From: an uncultured Pseudomonadota bacterium
GTDB lineage: Bacteria; Pseudomonadota; Gammaproteobacteria; CAJXQU01
Direction of reading: 5' to 3'
DNA: 64,000 nucleotides
Assembly (NCBI GenBank): GCA_913058255.1
Contig: CAJXQU010000001.1
Location: 186,001-250,000 of the forward strand
Positions within the stretch are counted from its first letter, which is position 1. Each line of letters opens with the position of its first letter. The notes under the pieces were generated by a model. That model was given only the letters and a program-made list of their open reading frames with translations. It was not told where the DNA came from and made no database searches. Made by a program: the position numbers and the translations under genes. Of the stretch, positions 35,924 to 44,655 are shown in pieces.

Positions 35924-37686
35924 TTAGATTCCACTAAAAAATCACCACTTTGATGTTGCCACATGGCGTTATACTTGCCTTTACGGTCGAGCAATTCCTT
36001 GTGAGAACCTTGCTCAATAATTTTCCCATCTTCAAGCACGATAATTCTATCCATTTGTAAAATAGTTGATAAACGATGCGCAATAACAATGGCCGTTTTA
36101 TCTTTGATCAGATCAAAAATGGCAACTTGAATTTGTTGTTCTGTAAGTGAGTCTAAGGCACTGGTTGCTTCATCTAATACCACGATTGGAGCATCTTCTA
36201 AAAAGGCTCTCGCAATGGCTATGCGTTGTTTCTCACCACCCGATAGTTTAACACCGCGCTCACCAACCAAGGTATCAAATTGATCAGGGCACTTTTCTAT
36301 AAACGCGAGGCTTTGAGATTTTCTAGCAACCTCCCTTAACTTCTCTTCCGATATTTCATCACCAAGACAGATGTTGTCTTTTATAGAACGATGAAATAAT
36401 TCAGGCTGCTGCGGTACGAGAGAGATCTGCTTACGCAAAGATTGCAAAGTAAAATCTCTGGCATCGATACCATCAAAACAAACACGACCTGATTGAGGTT
36501 CAAAAAAACGGAATAGTAGTTTAGTGATTGAGGTTTTACCTGAACCAGACTGTCCAACAAGTGCGACTTTTTCACCAGGCTTAATGTTTAATGAAAAGTT
36601 TTCAAACAAGCCTGCTTTATCAATACTTTTCTTTGTATAAGAAAAAGACACATTTTCAAATGTTATTTCACCTTGGCTGATCGTTAAATCCTGAGCAGTA
36701 TTTGTATCTTGTTCAAGATCATCTTTACGAATAATCTCAGCCATCTCCGAAGCATCTGCTAAGGCTGTAAAAAAATTACGAAAGTTACGCCCAAAATCCC
36801 AAAGACGGTGGATCAGTAATAATAAGATTGATTGGAATAAGACAAATTCACCGACTTGAAAATCACCCGTTTTCCATTTTTGGATCATCAAATAAACTAA
36901 GATTAACTCAATACCAAACGTCATAATGCCTTGTACGGCAAAAGAGACGAACATTAAGATCCATGCGATAAATTTATTACGGTAAACTTCATCCGCCGCG
37001 AGATCAACTTGAGATTGTTCCGCGGATTCAAGTGCAAAACTTTTGACGATAAAAATATTACTAATCGCATCAGAATATTTAGCACCGACTTTTGAATCTG
37101 CTTTCGCAACGGCTTTATCAAATTTCAATTTCCAAATTGAAAATCCAACGCTCCAAGATATGAACATAACAACCCAGATCAGAAAGTATATGGCGAACTC
37201 TTTTTGCTGGTGATAGAAGATCACAAATGAAATGATGATCGCGAGTACATTCTGAAAAAATTGGAATAGGAACCAGTCCATGATGATTTCAAACGAACGT
37301 GAAAACCGATTGGCCTGTTTGATCAGGCTACCTGAAAAACTATTTTCAAAAAAATCGTATTTTTGTTTTTGTAGGATATCAAAGCATCGTTTTTCAAGTA
37401 GGTTAACGCCACCAGCATCAACAGGAATGATCCCCACTTCTAAAAACCGCCAAGACAACCATATTCCAGCAAAGAACAAGGCTATCATACTGAGGTTTTC
37501 CATTAGCATGTTTAATGTTTGTTCGGAGAATGGTTCAGCAAAACCATTGGCAATATTCTTATAAAATATCGGCGTGTAATAATCCAGAAATGTTGCACTA
37601 CTTAATGCCAACATACATAGCAAGAAAAACCATTTCTTTTGCCAAACAACATGACTGTATTCTTTTAAGATTGTTCTCATTATCAA
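35920..37686 (-). CDS. ABC exporter, fused permease and ATPase
   Basis: The 588-residue half-transporter has a six-helix membrane domain (1-320) and a complete ATPase domain: Walker A GQSGSGKTS, Q-loop LVPQQPELF, signature LSGGEKQR, Walker B IVVLDEATSALDS and the H-loop IVIAHRLST. It should act as a homodimer in the inner membrane, exporting lipid, peptide or drug. The substrate is unknown. The ATG at 37686 has a second in-frame ATG two codons later. No accessory membrane-fusion protein is present. Confidence 0.92.
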   Translation of the reverse strand: MIMRTILKEYSHVVWQKKWFFLLCMLALSSATFLDYYTPIFYKNIANGFAEPFSEQTLNMLMENLSMIALFFAGIWLSWRFLEVGIIPVDAGGVNLLEKRCFDILQKQKYDFFENSFSGSLIKQANRFSRSFEIIMDWFLFQFFQNVLAIIISFVIFYHQQKEFAIYFLIWVVMFISWSVGFSIWKLKFDKAVAKADSKVGAKYSDAISNIFIVKSFALESAEQSQVDLAADEVYRNKFIAWILMFVSFAVQGIMTFGIELILVYLMIQKWKTGDFQVGEFVLFQSILLLLIHRLWDFGRNFRNFFTALADASEMAEIIRKDDLEQDTNTAQDLTISQGEITFENVSFSYTKKSIDKAGLFENFSLNIKPGEKVALVGQSGSGKTSITKLLFRFFEPQSGRVCFDGIDARDFTLQSLRKQISLVPQQPELFHRSIKDNICLGDEISEEKLREVARKSQSLAFIEKCPDQFDTLVGERGVKLSGGEKQRIAIARAFLEDAPIVVLDEATSALDSLTEQQIQVAIFDLIKDKTAIVIAHRLSTILQMDRIIVLEDGKIIEQGSHKELLDRKGKYNAMWQHQSGDFLVESK

Positions 37687-37730
37687 AGTTTACCCGATCT
37701 ATTCTTTTTAATTATTTTTAAATCGTACAA

Positions 37731-38609
37731 TTATGTGACGGACTTCTTGCCTAAAAATTCATGCACGATTAGTCCAGCCATAATAAGTAACGTTCCTACC
37801 CAAATTTGATTTGTTAATGCTTCTGCATTGAAATAGTTTCCTAGTAACAAAGCTGAGATAGGCGTAATTAAGGTGATTAAAGCCACCCTGCTCGCTTCTA
37901 ACTTCTGTAAGACAAAGAAGTAGAGAATAAAGCCAATGACTGAGCCCATAATGCCAAGGTATAAAATGGCTAAAATAGATCGAGTTGGAAGTTCTGTGGG
38001 TAGGTTTCCATCGATGACATACCAACTAACTAAATAAGCAGGTAAGGCAAATAGCAGTGCGCCAGTGGTTGTGGATAATGATGAAATATGTGCATCCACT
38101 CGTTTCACCCAAATTGCGCTGAGAGTATGGATAAGTGTTGAAACCATGACGGCAATGAACCCATAATAGCTGTTCTGATCTAGGCTTTCTGTTGTCCAAA
38201 AAATAACAATTAAGCCGAATAAGCCAATCAGACTACCGATAATTTTATTCATGGTCAGCGTACTTTCGCTTAGAAACTTATGTGCGATTAATCCTGTTAG
38301 CATGGGGGAAGCGCCGAAGATAACCGCGACCCAACCGGAAGGAATAAATTGCGCTCCCCAATAGACAAACATCATAGCAAAGTAAATTCCAAAGCTAGCA
38401 GCAAGGTAGGTTTGTCGAGCAGATTTATGCCATGGTAACGTCATTCCTTTGAGGCGTAATAAAAGCAGGCAGCTGATCGTGGCAATCGTCATTCGACTAG
38501 TAATCGCAAATATAAAACCAACACCTTCACTACTCCATTGTATAGCGAGGGGTGTTGTCGACCAGATAATGGTTACACTAGCAAAAGCGAGTGTTACTTT
38601 GTATTTCAT
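37731..38609 (-). CDS. EamA/DMT family transporter
   Basis: The 292-residue integral membrane protein has ten predicted helices in two EamA repeats (first near FAITSRMTIATISCLLLL, second near TGALLFALPAYLVSWYVI and EASRVALITLITPISALLLG). These proteins export amino acids or metabolites. The substrate is unknown. A candidate small RNA with its own terminator lies 38 bases upstream on the same strand. Confidence 0.88.
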   Translation of the reverse strand: MKYKVTLAFASVTIIWSTTPLAIQWSSEGVGFIFAITSRMTIATISCLLLLRLKGMTLPWHKSARQTYLAASFGIYFAMMFVYWGAQFIPSGWVAVIFGASPMLTGLIAHKFLSESTLTMNKIIGSLIGLFGLIVIFWTTESLDQNSYYGFIAVMVSTLIHTLSAIWVKRVDAHISSLSTTTGALLFALPAYLVSWYVIDGNLPTELPTRSILAILYLGIMGSVIGFILYFFVLQKLEASRVALITLITPISALLLGNYFNAEALTNQIWVGTLLIMAGLIVHEFLGKKSVT

Positions 38610-38646
38610 TGTTCCCTTCTCGGTTCGTTGTTATTTATGTCTAGGC

Positions 38647-38680
38647 AAAAAAAAAGGCTTCAGATTTTGTCCGAAGCCCC
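38647..38680 (-). terminator. Intrinsic terminator of the candidate sRNA
   Basis: On the minus strand GGCTTC (38678-38673 complement) and GAAGCC (38661-38656 complement) form a stem, extendable with TC/GA, followed by nine T. It is among the strongest terminators in the window and lies upstream of the EamA start codon. Confidence 0.9.
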
Positions 38681-38807
38681 TTTTAGAGTTTTTATGTTTA
38701 AGTATTGATATTGATCTAAAACATTTTCTCCAGAGCACACGGGACTGTCCATCGCAGCAGAATGCGAGGATGGCGTAAGACTTGCTGGGTGTGTTGAAGG
38801 TCCATGG
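38647..38807 (-). ncRNA. Candidate structured small RNA or EamA leader
   Basis: Minus strand: -35 TTGACA (38842-38837), 17-base spacer and -10 GAGAAT (38819-38814) predict a start near 38807. The RNA would be about 160 nt, ending in the U9 terminator at 38647. It is more G+C-rich than its surroundings. Nested pairings are visible: CCATC/GATGG around a CTCGCATTCTGCTGC loop, inside CACAC/GTGTG, inside CCA/TGG with TCTC/GAGA. Four GGA triplets occur, two as AUGGA. No 6S, SRP, tmRNA or riboswitch consensus was recognised. It could be free-standing or a 5' leader of the EamA gene with early termination. Confidence 0.6.
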
Positions 38808-38847
38808 CGCGAGATTCTCTGCCTATAGTCAGCTTTTGTCAAGTAAC

Positions 38848-38861
38848 AAACTTATAAGTTT
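38848..38861. promoter_or_regulatory. Perfect 14-bp palindrome upstream of the sRNA promoter
   Basis: AAACTTATAAGTTT is a perfect palindrome six bases upstream of the predicted -35 of the minus-strand sRNA candidate. It could be an activator site. Confidence 0.45.
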
Positions 38862-38942
38862 ATGACGTAGAGCATTTCTAGAAAGGCTATTTTGGACTAA
38901 GCTTTTAGATATGTTCTATTAGTTTTAAACAGGAGGTATACC

Positions 38943-39446
38943 ATGAACAAGCCATCAGATAAATTTGTAGAGGCCTATCATCGGATGATGGAGCATACTC
39001 AAGATGCTTTGAAAAATTCCATCGATGAGGCAGCTCCTCAGATAAAAAAAATGATCGACAACGCCGTCGAGCATACGGTCGAGGTCAGCGAATTAACCAA
39101 GGAGGAGGCTAAAAAGGTCGGTGACTATTTACGTCGCGATTTAGATGACGCGACTGACTATATGTATACGACGAAAAAGGAATTAAGTGATTGGTTTCGT
39201 TTTGATGTAGAGCTGGTTGAAGATCGCGTGAAAGACTGGTTTACAATAATTACCGACACAACACGATCAACTCTCGATAGTCTCGCTGAAAATGCCGAGC
39301 TGGCCGAGTGGCATACGGGGGAGATCACGAGTCCGGGCACCTTACGTTGTGATGAATGTGAACATGATTTACATTTTCACAAGGTAGGGCATATACCGCC
39401 TTGCCCCAACTGCACATCGACTAAGTTTCACCGCGTGCGCGAATAG
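38943..39446 (+). CDS. YbeL-like zinc-ribbon protein (DUF1451)
   Basis: The 167-residue cytoplasmic protein resembles Escherichia coli YbeL, which is also near lnt-corC-ybeY. The first 110 residues are charged and helical (LTKEEAKKVGDYLRRDLDDA). The C-terminus is a zinc ribbon with two CxxC pairs, CDECEHDLHF and CPNCTSTKFH. Function unknown. The start follows a perfect AGGAGG six bases upstream. Its 3' end overlaps the 3' end of convergent lnt by 26 bases. Confidence 0.85.
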   Translation: MNKPSDKFVEAYHRMMEHTQDALKNSIDEAAPQIKKMIDNAVEHTVEVSELTKEEAKKVGDYLRRDLDDATDYMYTTKKELSDWFRFDVELVEDRVKDWFTIITDTTRSTLDSLAENAELAEWHTGEITSPGTLRCDECEHDLHFHKVGHIPPCPNCTSTKFHRVRE

Positions 39447-40899
39447 CACAGACTGTTATAACGAGGAAGCATAAAATTATGACCGGTAGGTTGCCAAGGC
39501 GAACATAAGGTGTCGCACCTGAAAAAGACTTGATGCTGGCTGATAATGTAGTTTCTTTGAACTGAGGGATCTGTTTAACAATGATGCCTTTTTGATCAAT
39601 AATTGCACTCACGCCAGTATTGGTTGCACGGACTAAATATCGTCCTGTTTCCAAAGCTCGCATGCGCGCCATTTCTAAATGTTGATGTGGTGCGAATGAG
39701 TCTCCGAACCATGCATCGTTACTGATATTGACTAGAAAGTCGGCTTCAGGAAGTCCAGTAATAACCTCTTCACCGAATACATCTTCATAGCAAACTGAAA
39801 TTCCAATGGAGTATTTTGAGGTTTTGATCAAGGTTTTCTTAGCTTCACCTTTGCTGAAATCAGACATGGGAATACTGAGAAATGTTAGGATAGGATTAAG
39901 GAAACTTTTCAACGGTAAATATTCACCAAAAGGAACTAGGTGATCTTTACGATAAACATTTAACTCATTACCCAAGCTAAGGACAGCGTTGTAATACTTG
40001 CCAGTTTTTGGGTCGGCGAGAGGTAAACCAAGCAAAATATCAGTACTACTTTGTTCCGCTCGAGCTTTTAAAGCACCGATAAATTCTGGAATATCGTGTG
40101 CGAAAGCCGGTAAAGCTGTTTCTGGCCAGATGATCAGATCTGCTTGACCCCAAAATGGTTCTGAATGTTGTGTATAAAGATCAAGCGTGACTTGTTTTTG
40201 TGCTGGCAGCCATTTTATGTCTTGAGCAACATTTCCCTGCACTAAAGCCACATCAACCTGTTCTGGCTGTTCGATTGTCCAATCGATGCTTTTTAGGACA
40301 AAACCTGCCATCCATAATGGGATGATGATCGATAAGCTCAATATCCAACGTCTTTCGCGTATGAGCAAAGCTAATGCGCCAGCTGAAATCGCTACGATCA
40401 AGCTGATCCCATAAATACCAGTGATGGCCCCAAACCCTGCTAGAGGGCTATCTATCTGGCTATACCCGACGGTTAGCCATGGGAATCCAGTAAATAACCA
40501 GCTACGAACCCATTCAAAAATCACCCAAAACATAGGATAAATGAGTAATAGTTTTAGTCTCTGATCTTCAGATTTAGATTTAAAAAAACGTGCTGTAGCA
40601 GCAGCTGTAAAACCTGAAAAGAGTGCAATAACAAGCACAAAAAGAAGGGTCATAAAGACCGAGAAAGCTAGGACAGGTAGGCCAAATTGATGGATGCTGA
40701 TCTGTAGCCAAGAGACACCAATGCCAAAATATCCCAAACCATAAACTAGGCCAACTTTAAAAGAGCGAGCAGCAGTTTCTTCTAGGCAAAGGTAGAAAAA
40801 AATAGACAGTGATAAGACGGCGATAGGAAAGAAGCCAAAGGGAGCGAAGGCCAACGGCATTATTGCGCCAGCCAACAGGGCGAACAAAAACTTACTCAT
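39421..40899 (-). CDS. lnt: Apolipoprotein N-acyltransferase
   Basis: Third step of lipoprotein maturation in the inner membrane: N-acylates the diacylglyceryl cysteine. The 492-residue protein has several N-terminal membrane helices and a nitrilase-like periplasmic domain with the triad E260 (WPETALPAF), K318 (YRKDHLVPFGEYLP) and C370 (ISVCYEDVFGE). A last helix ends the protein. Its start overlaps the corC stop by eight bases. Confidence 0.97.
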   Translation of the reverse strand: MSKFLFALLAGAIMPLAFAPFGFFPIAVLSLSIFFYLCLEETAARSFKVGLVYGLGYFGIGVSWLQISIHQFGLPVLAFSVFMTLLFVLVIALFSGFTAAATARFFKSKSEDQRLKLLLIYPMFWVIFEWVRSWLFTGFPWLTVGYSQIDSPLAGFGAITGIYGISLIVAISAGALALLIRERRWILSLSIIIPLWMAGFVLKSIDWTIEQPEQVDVALVQGNVAQDIKWLPAQKQVTLDLYTQHSEPFWGQADLIIWPETALPAFAHDIPEFIGALKARAEQSSTDILLGLPLADPKTGKYYNAVLSLGNELNVYRKDHLVPFGEYLPLKSFLNPILTFLSIPMSDFSKGEAKKTLIKTSKYSIGISVCYEDVFGEEVITGLPEADFLVNISNDAWFGDSFAPHQHLEMARMRALETGRYLVRATNTGVSAIIDQKGIIVKQIPQFKETTLSASIKSFSGATPYVRLGNLPVIILCFLVITVCAIRARGET

Positions 40900-41767
40900 C
40901 AGATGTTTCAGTAGACGCTTCTTCTTCGGTGACAGGCTGCATGCGCATAATTAATATACGTCTGCGATCGGCCCGAATAATTTTAAACTCAAAGCCTTTA
41001 AATTCTATGATCTCTCCACGCTTAGGTAGGTGACCAAAGGTATCAATGATCACGCCGCCAATGGTTTCGTTTTCTTCATCGGTCACGTCCATGTCGAAAT
41101 ATTCATTGAACTCATCTAACGGCATATGCGCTTTGAGGGTATAACGCCCTTTGTGATGCTCGCTGACGTACTCTTCATCTTCCAGATCATGCTCATCATC
41201 GATCTCGCCAACAATCTGTTCGATAACATCTTCGATTGTGACTAGCCCGGCTATGCCACCATATTCGTCAATGACAATCGCCATATGGTTGCGGCTACGA
41301 CGAAACTCACCGAGTAATACATTGAGTCGTTTACTTTCAGGAACAAAGATCGGCCGACGCAGAATATCGCGCACATTGAAATCATCTACGCCATCTTCAG
41401 CCACACAAGCGAGCATATCTTTGGCGAGCAAAATGCCGATGACATGCTCATGCTTATCATCCATCATTGGAAAGCGTGAGTGGCCAGATTCTGCGATGAT
41501 CGGAAGGTATTCGTTGAATTCCATCTCCTCAAGCACGACGACCATTTGAGAGCGTGGCACCATAATGTCTCGTACCTGCAGCTCAGAAACGAGCAAAGCA
41601 CCTTCCATCATGGTTAAGGCATCTGGTTTGATCAGGTTATCTTTTTCTGCATCACGCAGAATTTCGGTAAGCTCCTGTTTATTATCAGGATTTTTTTGAA
41701 AACATTGTGCTGCTTTCTCACGCAGCCGTTTCAACCAACTCGGGGGAGGTTTGGTTTCGCCGTTCAT
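40892..41767 (-). CDS. corC: CorC/YbeX family CBS-domain protein
   Basis: Cytoplasmic protein of 291 residues linked to magnesium and cobalt efflux. It has two CBS domains (VRDIMVPRSQMVVV at about 65-80; FVPESKRLNVLLGEF, then HMAIVIDEYGGIAGLVTIED) and a C-terminal CorC/HlyC domain (FGHLPKRGEIIEFKGFEFKI). It overlaps ybeY upstream and lnt downstream, so miaB-phoH-ybeY-corC-lnt is one tight operon. The biochemical role of YbeX itself is not settled. Confidence 0.92.
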   Translation of the reverse strand: MNGETKPPPSWLKRLREKAAQCFQKNPDNKQELTEILRDAEKDNLIKPDALTMMEGALLVSELQVRDIMVPRSQMVVVLEEMEFNEYLPIIAESGHSRFPMMDDKHEHVIGILLAKDMLACVAEDGVDDFNVRDILRRPIFVPESKRLNVLLGEFRRSRNHMAIVIDEYGGIAGLVTIEDVIEQIVGEIDDEHDLEDEEYVSEHHKGRYTLKAHMPLDEFNEYFDMDVTDEENETIGGVIIDTFGHLPKRGEIIEFKGFEFKIIRADRRRILIMRMQPVTEEEASTETSDE

Positions 41768-42225
41768 TCTGGTTGGTAAGGGTCAGAAAACCCCAGTTGA
41801 TTCATGATTTTAATTTCTAAACTTTCCATCTTTTTTGCTTCAGTCTCTATAATATGATCATAGCCCAAAAGGTGCAAAACTCCATGCGTTACCATATGGG
41901 CCCAATGTGAATGTAGTGGCTTTGATTGCTCTTCGGCTTCTCTAGCAACAACGGGCGCACAGATCACAATATCGCCAAGGAGTTCAGGGGCAATTAAATC
42001 TAAGCCGTCCATAGAAAAGGATAAGACATTGGTTGGGCCTTCTTTATGCCGCCACTGTTCATTGAGCTTTTTACCTTCGTTTATATCAACAATTCGAATC
42101 GCGAGCTGGGTGTTATCTTCGCGTTCGCCAGCAGCTAATGCTGCTTTTGTCCAAAGCTCAATTTGCTTATCGTCTGGCAGTTCCGGATCAGAGATTATCC
42201 GCTGAATATCGAGATCAAGCATCAT
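41764..42225 (-). CDS. ybeY: Endoribonuclease / 16S rRNA maturation factor
   Basis: Zinc endoribonuclease needed for 16S rRNA 3' end processing and ribosome quality control. The zinc motif HGVLHLLGYDH (H-x3-H-x5-H) is intact. I chose the ATG at 42225, which overlaps the phoH stop at 42215; 153 residues then fits the family. ATG 42222 is equally possible. The longer frame from 42297 would add residues with no family match. Confidence 0.94.
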   Translation of the reverse strand: MMLDLDIQRIISDPELPDDKQIELWTKAALAAGEREDNTQLAIRIVDINEGKKLNEQWRHKEGPTNVLSFSMDGLDLIAPELLGDIVICAPVVAREAEEQSKPLHSHWAHMVTHGVLHLLGYDHIIETEAKKMESLEIKIMNQLGFSDPYQPE

Positions 42226-43213
42226 TTGATTTTTCAGTTTGTTCAAAGGCTTCATAGGCATCGAGAATTCTACGAACAAGAGGGTGACGAACGACATCGC
42301 TCGATTTGAAAAAGGTAAAGCTAATGTCTTCTTCTTCCTTCAAAACATCAACGACGTGACGTAGGCCTGATTGTTTGCCCCGTGGTAAATCAACCTGTGT
42401 TACATCGCCGGTGATAACGGCTGTGGAACCATATCCTATTCTAGTCAGGAACATCTTCATTTGTTCAACGGTAGTATTTTGTGCTTCATCAAGAATGATA
42501 AAAGCATCATTGAGCGTTCTGCCACGCATAAAAGCGAGCGGAGCAACTTCAATGACATTACGTTCGATCAACTTAGCGACTTTTTCAAAACCGAGCATTT
42601 CATATAGAGCATCATAAAGTGGCCGCAGATAAGGGTCTACTTTTTGTGTCAAATCGCCAGGTAAAAAACCGAGGTTCTCACCAGCTTCAACTGCAGGTCG
42701 AACAAGAATAACGCGACGAGCTGAATCATGTTCCAAAGCTTCTACAGCGCAGGCGACTGCGAGATAAGTTTTCCCGGTTCCAGCAGGGCCGACACCAAAG
42801 TTGATATCGTTGCGCTGAATACTATGTACATAACGCCGTTGATTCAGCCCACGCGGCTTGATCAGAACACGTTTGGTTCTGATTGCGACATTTTCTGCAA
42901 CATCTTCCGATAATAAGTCTTCGATTCCTGATTCTTGTAGATACAGATGAACGACTTCTGGCGAAATTACGGCATCTTCTGACAACTCATAAAGCTCTTC
43001 AATGACTTTCCCCGCGGTAACGGAAGATTCATTCTCGCCAATGATATGAAATTGATGACCACGATTATTGATCTCGACACCGAGCCTACGCTCAAGTTGT
43101 CGCAAATGGTCATCAAACTGGCCGCAAAGATTCGATAGGCGTTCGTTGTCCTGAGGTTCCAGAACAATATCGGTAGTCGAGCGGTGTAAAGGCGTGTTAG
43201 GTACGGTATTCAA
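42215..43213 (-). CDS. ybeZ: PhoH-like ATPase (YbeZ)
   Basis: RNA-associated ATPase that acts with YbeY. The 332-residue protein has Walker A GPAGTGKTYLAV at about 140, Walker B FIILDEAQNTT, and the conserved GDVTQVDLPRGKQSGL. The stop overlaps the ybeY start, and the start is next to the miaB stop. Its position between miaB and ybeY is the usual gammaproteobacterial arrangement. Confidence 0.95.
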   Translation of the reverse strand: MNTVPNTPLHRSTTDIVLEPQDNERLSNLCGQFDDHLRQLERRLGVEINNRGHQFHIIGENESSVTAGKVIEELYELSEDAVISPEVVHLYLQESGIEDLLSEDVAENVAIRTKRVLIKPRGLNQRRYVHSIQRNDINFGVGPAGTGKTYLAVACAVEALEHDSARRVILVRPAVEAGENLGFLPGDLTQKVDPYLRPLYDALYEMLGFEKVAKLIERNVIEVAPLAFMRGRTLNDAFIILDEAQNTTVEQMKMFLTRIGYGSTAVITGDVTQVDLPRGKQSGLRHVVDVLKEEEDISFTFFKSSDVVRHPLVRRILDAYEAFEQTEKSNDA

Positions 43214-44620
43214 TTAGGCAGATATTTGTTTTAGGTTGTCGTTATCATCCGAAACGAGTTCGGCGCGAAGAGAAAAAGGTAGGGCTTCAGTAATACGCAC
43301 ATCAACCAGTTGACCTATGAGACCTTTATCACCATCAAAATTGACGATGCGGTTATTGGCTGTTCGCCCAGAGACTTGATTAGGATTTTTCTTTGAAACG
43401 CCCTCGACTAAAACGCATTCAATATTACCTTCCATGGCGACACTAATCTTAACCGCTTGCTGCTGAATGCGCGATTGTAAGATGGATAAGCGTTGTTTTT
43501 TTACATCATTGGGAGTTTCATCGTGCAGATTAGCTGCTGGTGTGCCTGGACGCTTACTATAAATAAAGCTGTAAGAGTGATCAAAACCGACATCTTGGAT
43601 TAGGTCCATCAATTGTTCGAAATCCTCATCCGTTTCACCTGGGAAACCAACGATAAAATCTGAAGAAATGGTGATGTCAGGACGGATCTTACGTAATTTT
43701 CTGATCTTCGATTTATACTCAAGAGCCGTATGTCCACGCTTCATGGCCGCTAGAATACGATCAGAACCATGTTGCACGGGCAAATGTAAGAAGCTCACGA
43801 GCTCAGGCACATCGCCATAGACTTCGATCAGGCTATCTGAAAACTCCATCGGATGAGATGTCGTGAAACGAATACGCTCAATTCCATCGATTGTTGCAAC
43901 ATAACGAATTAGCAACGCAAGATCGGCGACGTTACCATCGTGCATGTCTCCACGGTAGGCATTAACATTTTGGCCTAACAAATTAACTTCGCGCACACCC
44001 TGCTCTGCAAGCTCAGCCACTTCGGCGATAACATCATCAAATGGACGACTAAATTCTTCACCACGTGTGTATGGGACGACGCAATAAGTACAATATTTAG
44101 AACAACCTTCCATAATCGAAACAAAGGCCGTTGGTCCACTGGCTTTCGGCTCGGGTAGGTTGTCGAATTTTTCGATTTCCGGAAAACTGATATCGATGAC
44201 TCGACTTTTTCCACCATGTGAAGCTTTTTTCTTACCGACCTTTTCGATTTCGATCTTGCGAGCTTTTACTTCGTTAAGCATCTTTGGTAAACGATGCATT
44301 GTTTGTGGGCCAAAGATCATATCGACATAAGGCGCACGTTTCCAAATGGCATCGCCTTCTTGGCTTGCCACGCAGCCACCAACACCGATCAGTAGATCAG
44401 GATTTTTTTGTTTGAGCTTATACCAACGACCAAGCTGATGAAATAGTTTGTCTTCGGCTTTTTCACGGATAGAACAGGTATTTACCAGCAAGATATCAGC
44501 AGATTCAGGATTTTCCGTCAATTCAATATCATGTGATTCACCAAGCGCATCTGCCATACGTGCAGAATCGTACTCATTCATCTGGCAACCAAAGGTTTTT
44601 ATGTAAAGTTTTCGTGTCAT
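43214..44620 (-). CDS. miaB: tRNA-2-methylthio-N6-dimethylallyladenosine synthase
   Basis: Radical SAM methylthiotransferase acting on i6A37 of tRNAs. The 468-residue protein has the N-terminal auxiliary cluster cysteines C12, C49 and C83 and the radical-SAM motif C173-x3-C177-x2-C180 ([16 protein letters not shown]). A TRAM domain ends the protein (about 395-460). All six cysteines are present. Confidence 0.98.
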   Translation of the reverse strand: MTRKLYIKTFGCQMNEYDSARMADALGESHDIELTENPESADILLVNTCSIREKAEDKLFHQLGRWYKLKQKNPDLLIGVGGCVASQEGDAIWKRAPYVDMIFGPQTMHRLPKMLNEVKARKIEIEKVGKKKASHGGKSRVIDISFPEIEKFDNLPEPKASGPTAFVSIMEGCSKYCTYCVVPYTRGEEFSRPFDDVIAEVAELAEQGVREVNLLGQNVNAYRGDMHDGNVADLALLIRYVATIDGIERIRFTTSHPMEFSDSLIEVYGDVPELVSFLHLPVQHGSDRILAAMKRGHTALEYKSKIRKLRKIRPDITISSDFIVGFPGETDEDFEQLMDLIQDVGFDHSYSFIYSKRPGTPAANLHDETPNDVKKQRLSILQSRIQQQAVKISVAMEGNIECVLVEGVSKKNPNQVSGRTANNRIVNFDGDKGLIGQLVDVRITEALPFSLRAELVSDDNDNLKQISA

Positions 44621-44655
44621 ATTTGTATTAACTTACTACTATTGCGTGATACATA

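Noticed and set aside
38713-38805. Leader-peptide frame starting MDLQHTQQVLRHPRI on the minus strand inside the sRNA candidate
   Set aside because: The ATG would be about two bases from the predicted RNA start with no ribosome site, and a second frame is open over the same G+C-rich stretch, so open frames there are expected by chance. Kept only as an alternative to the ncRNA reading.
38647-38807. 6S RNA, SRP RNA, tmRNA or a known riboswitch
   Set aside because: None of the consensus blocks I know for these classes (such as the SRP GGUCCGGAAGGAAGC loop) is present on either strand.
42226-42297. Longer ybeY frame from 42297
   Set aside because: The extension is a shadow of the phoH 3' end and has no counterpart in YbeY proteins.
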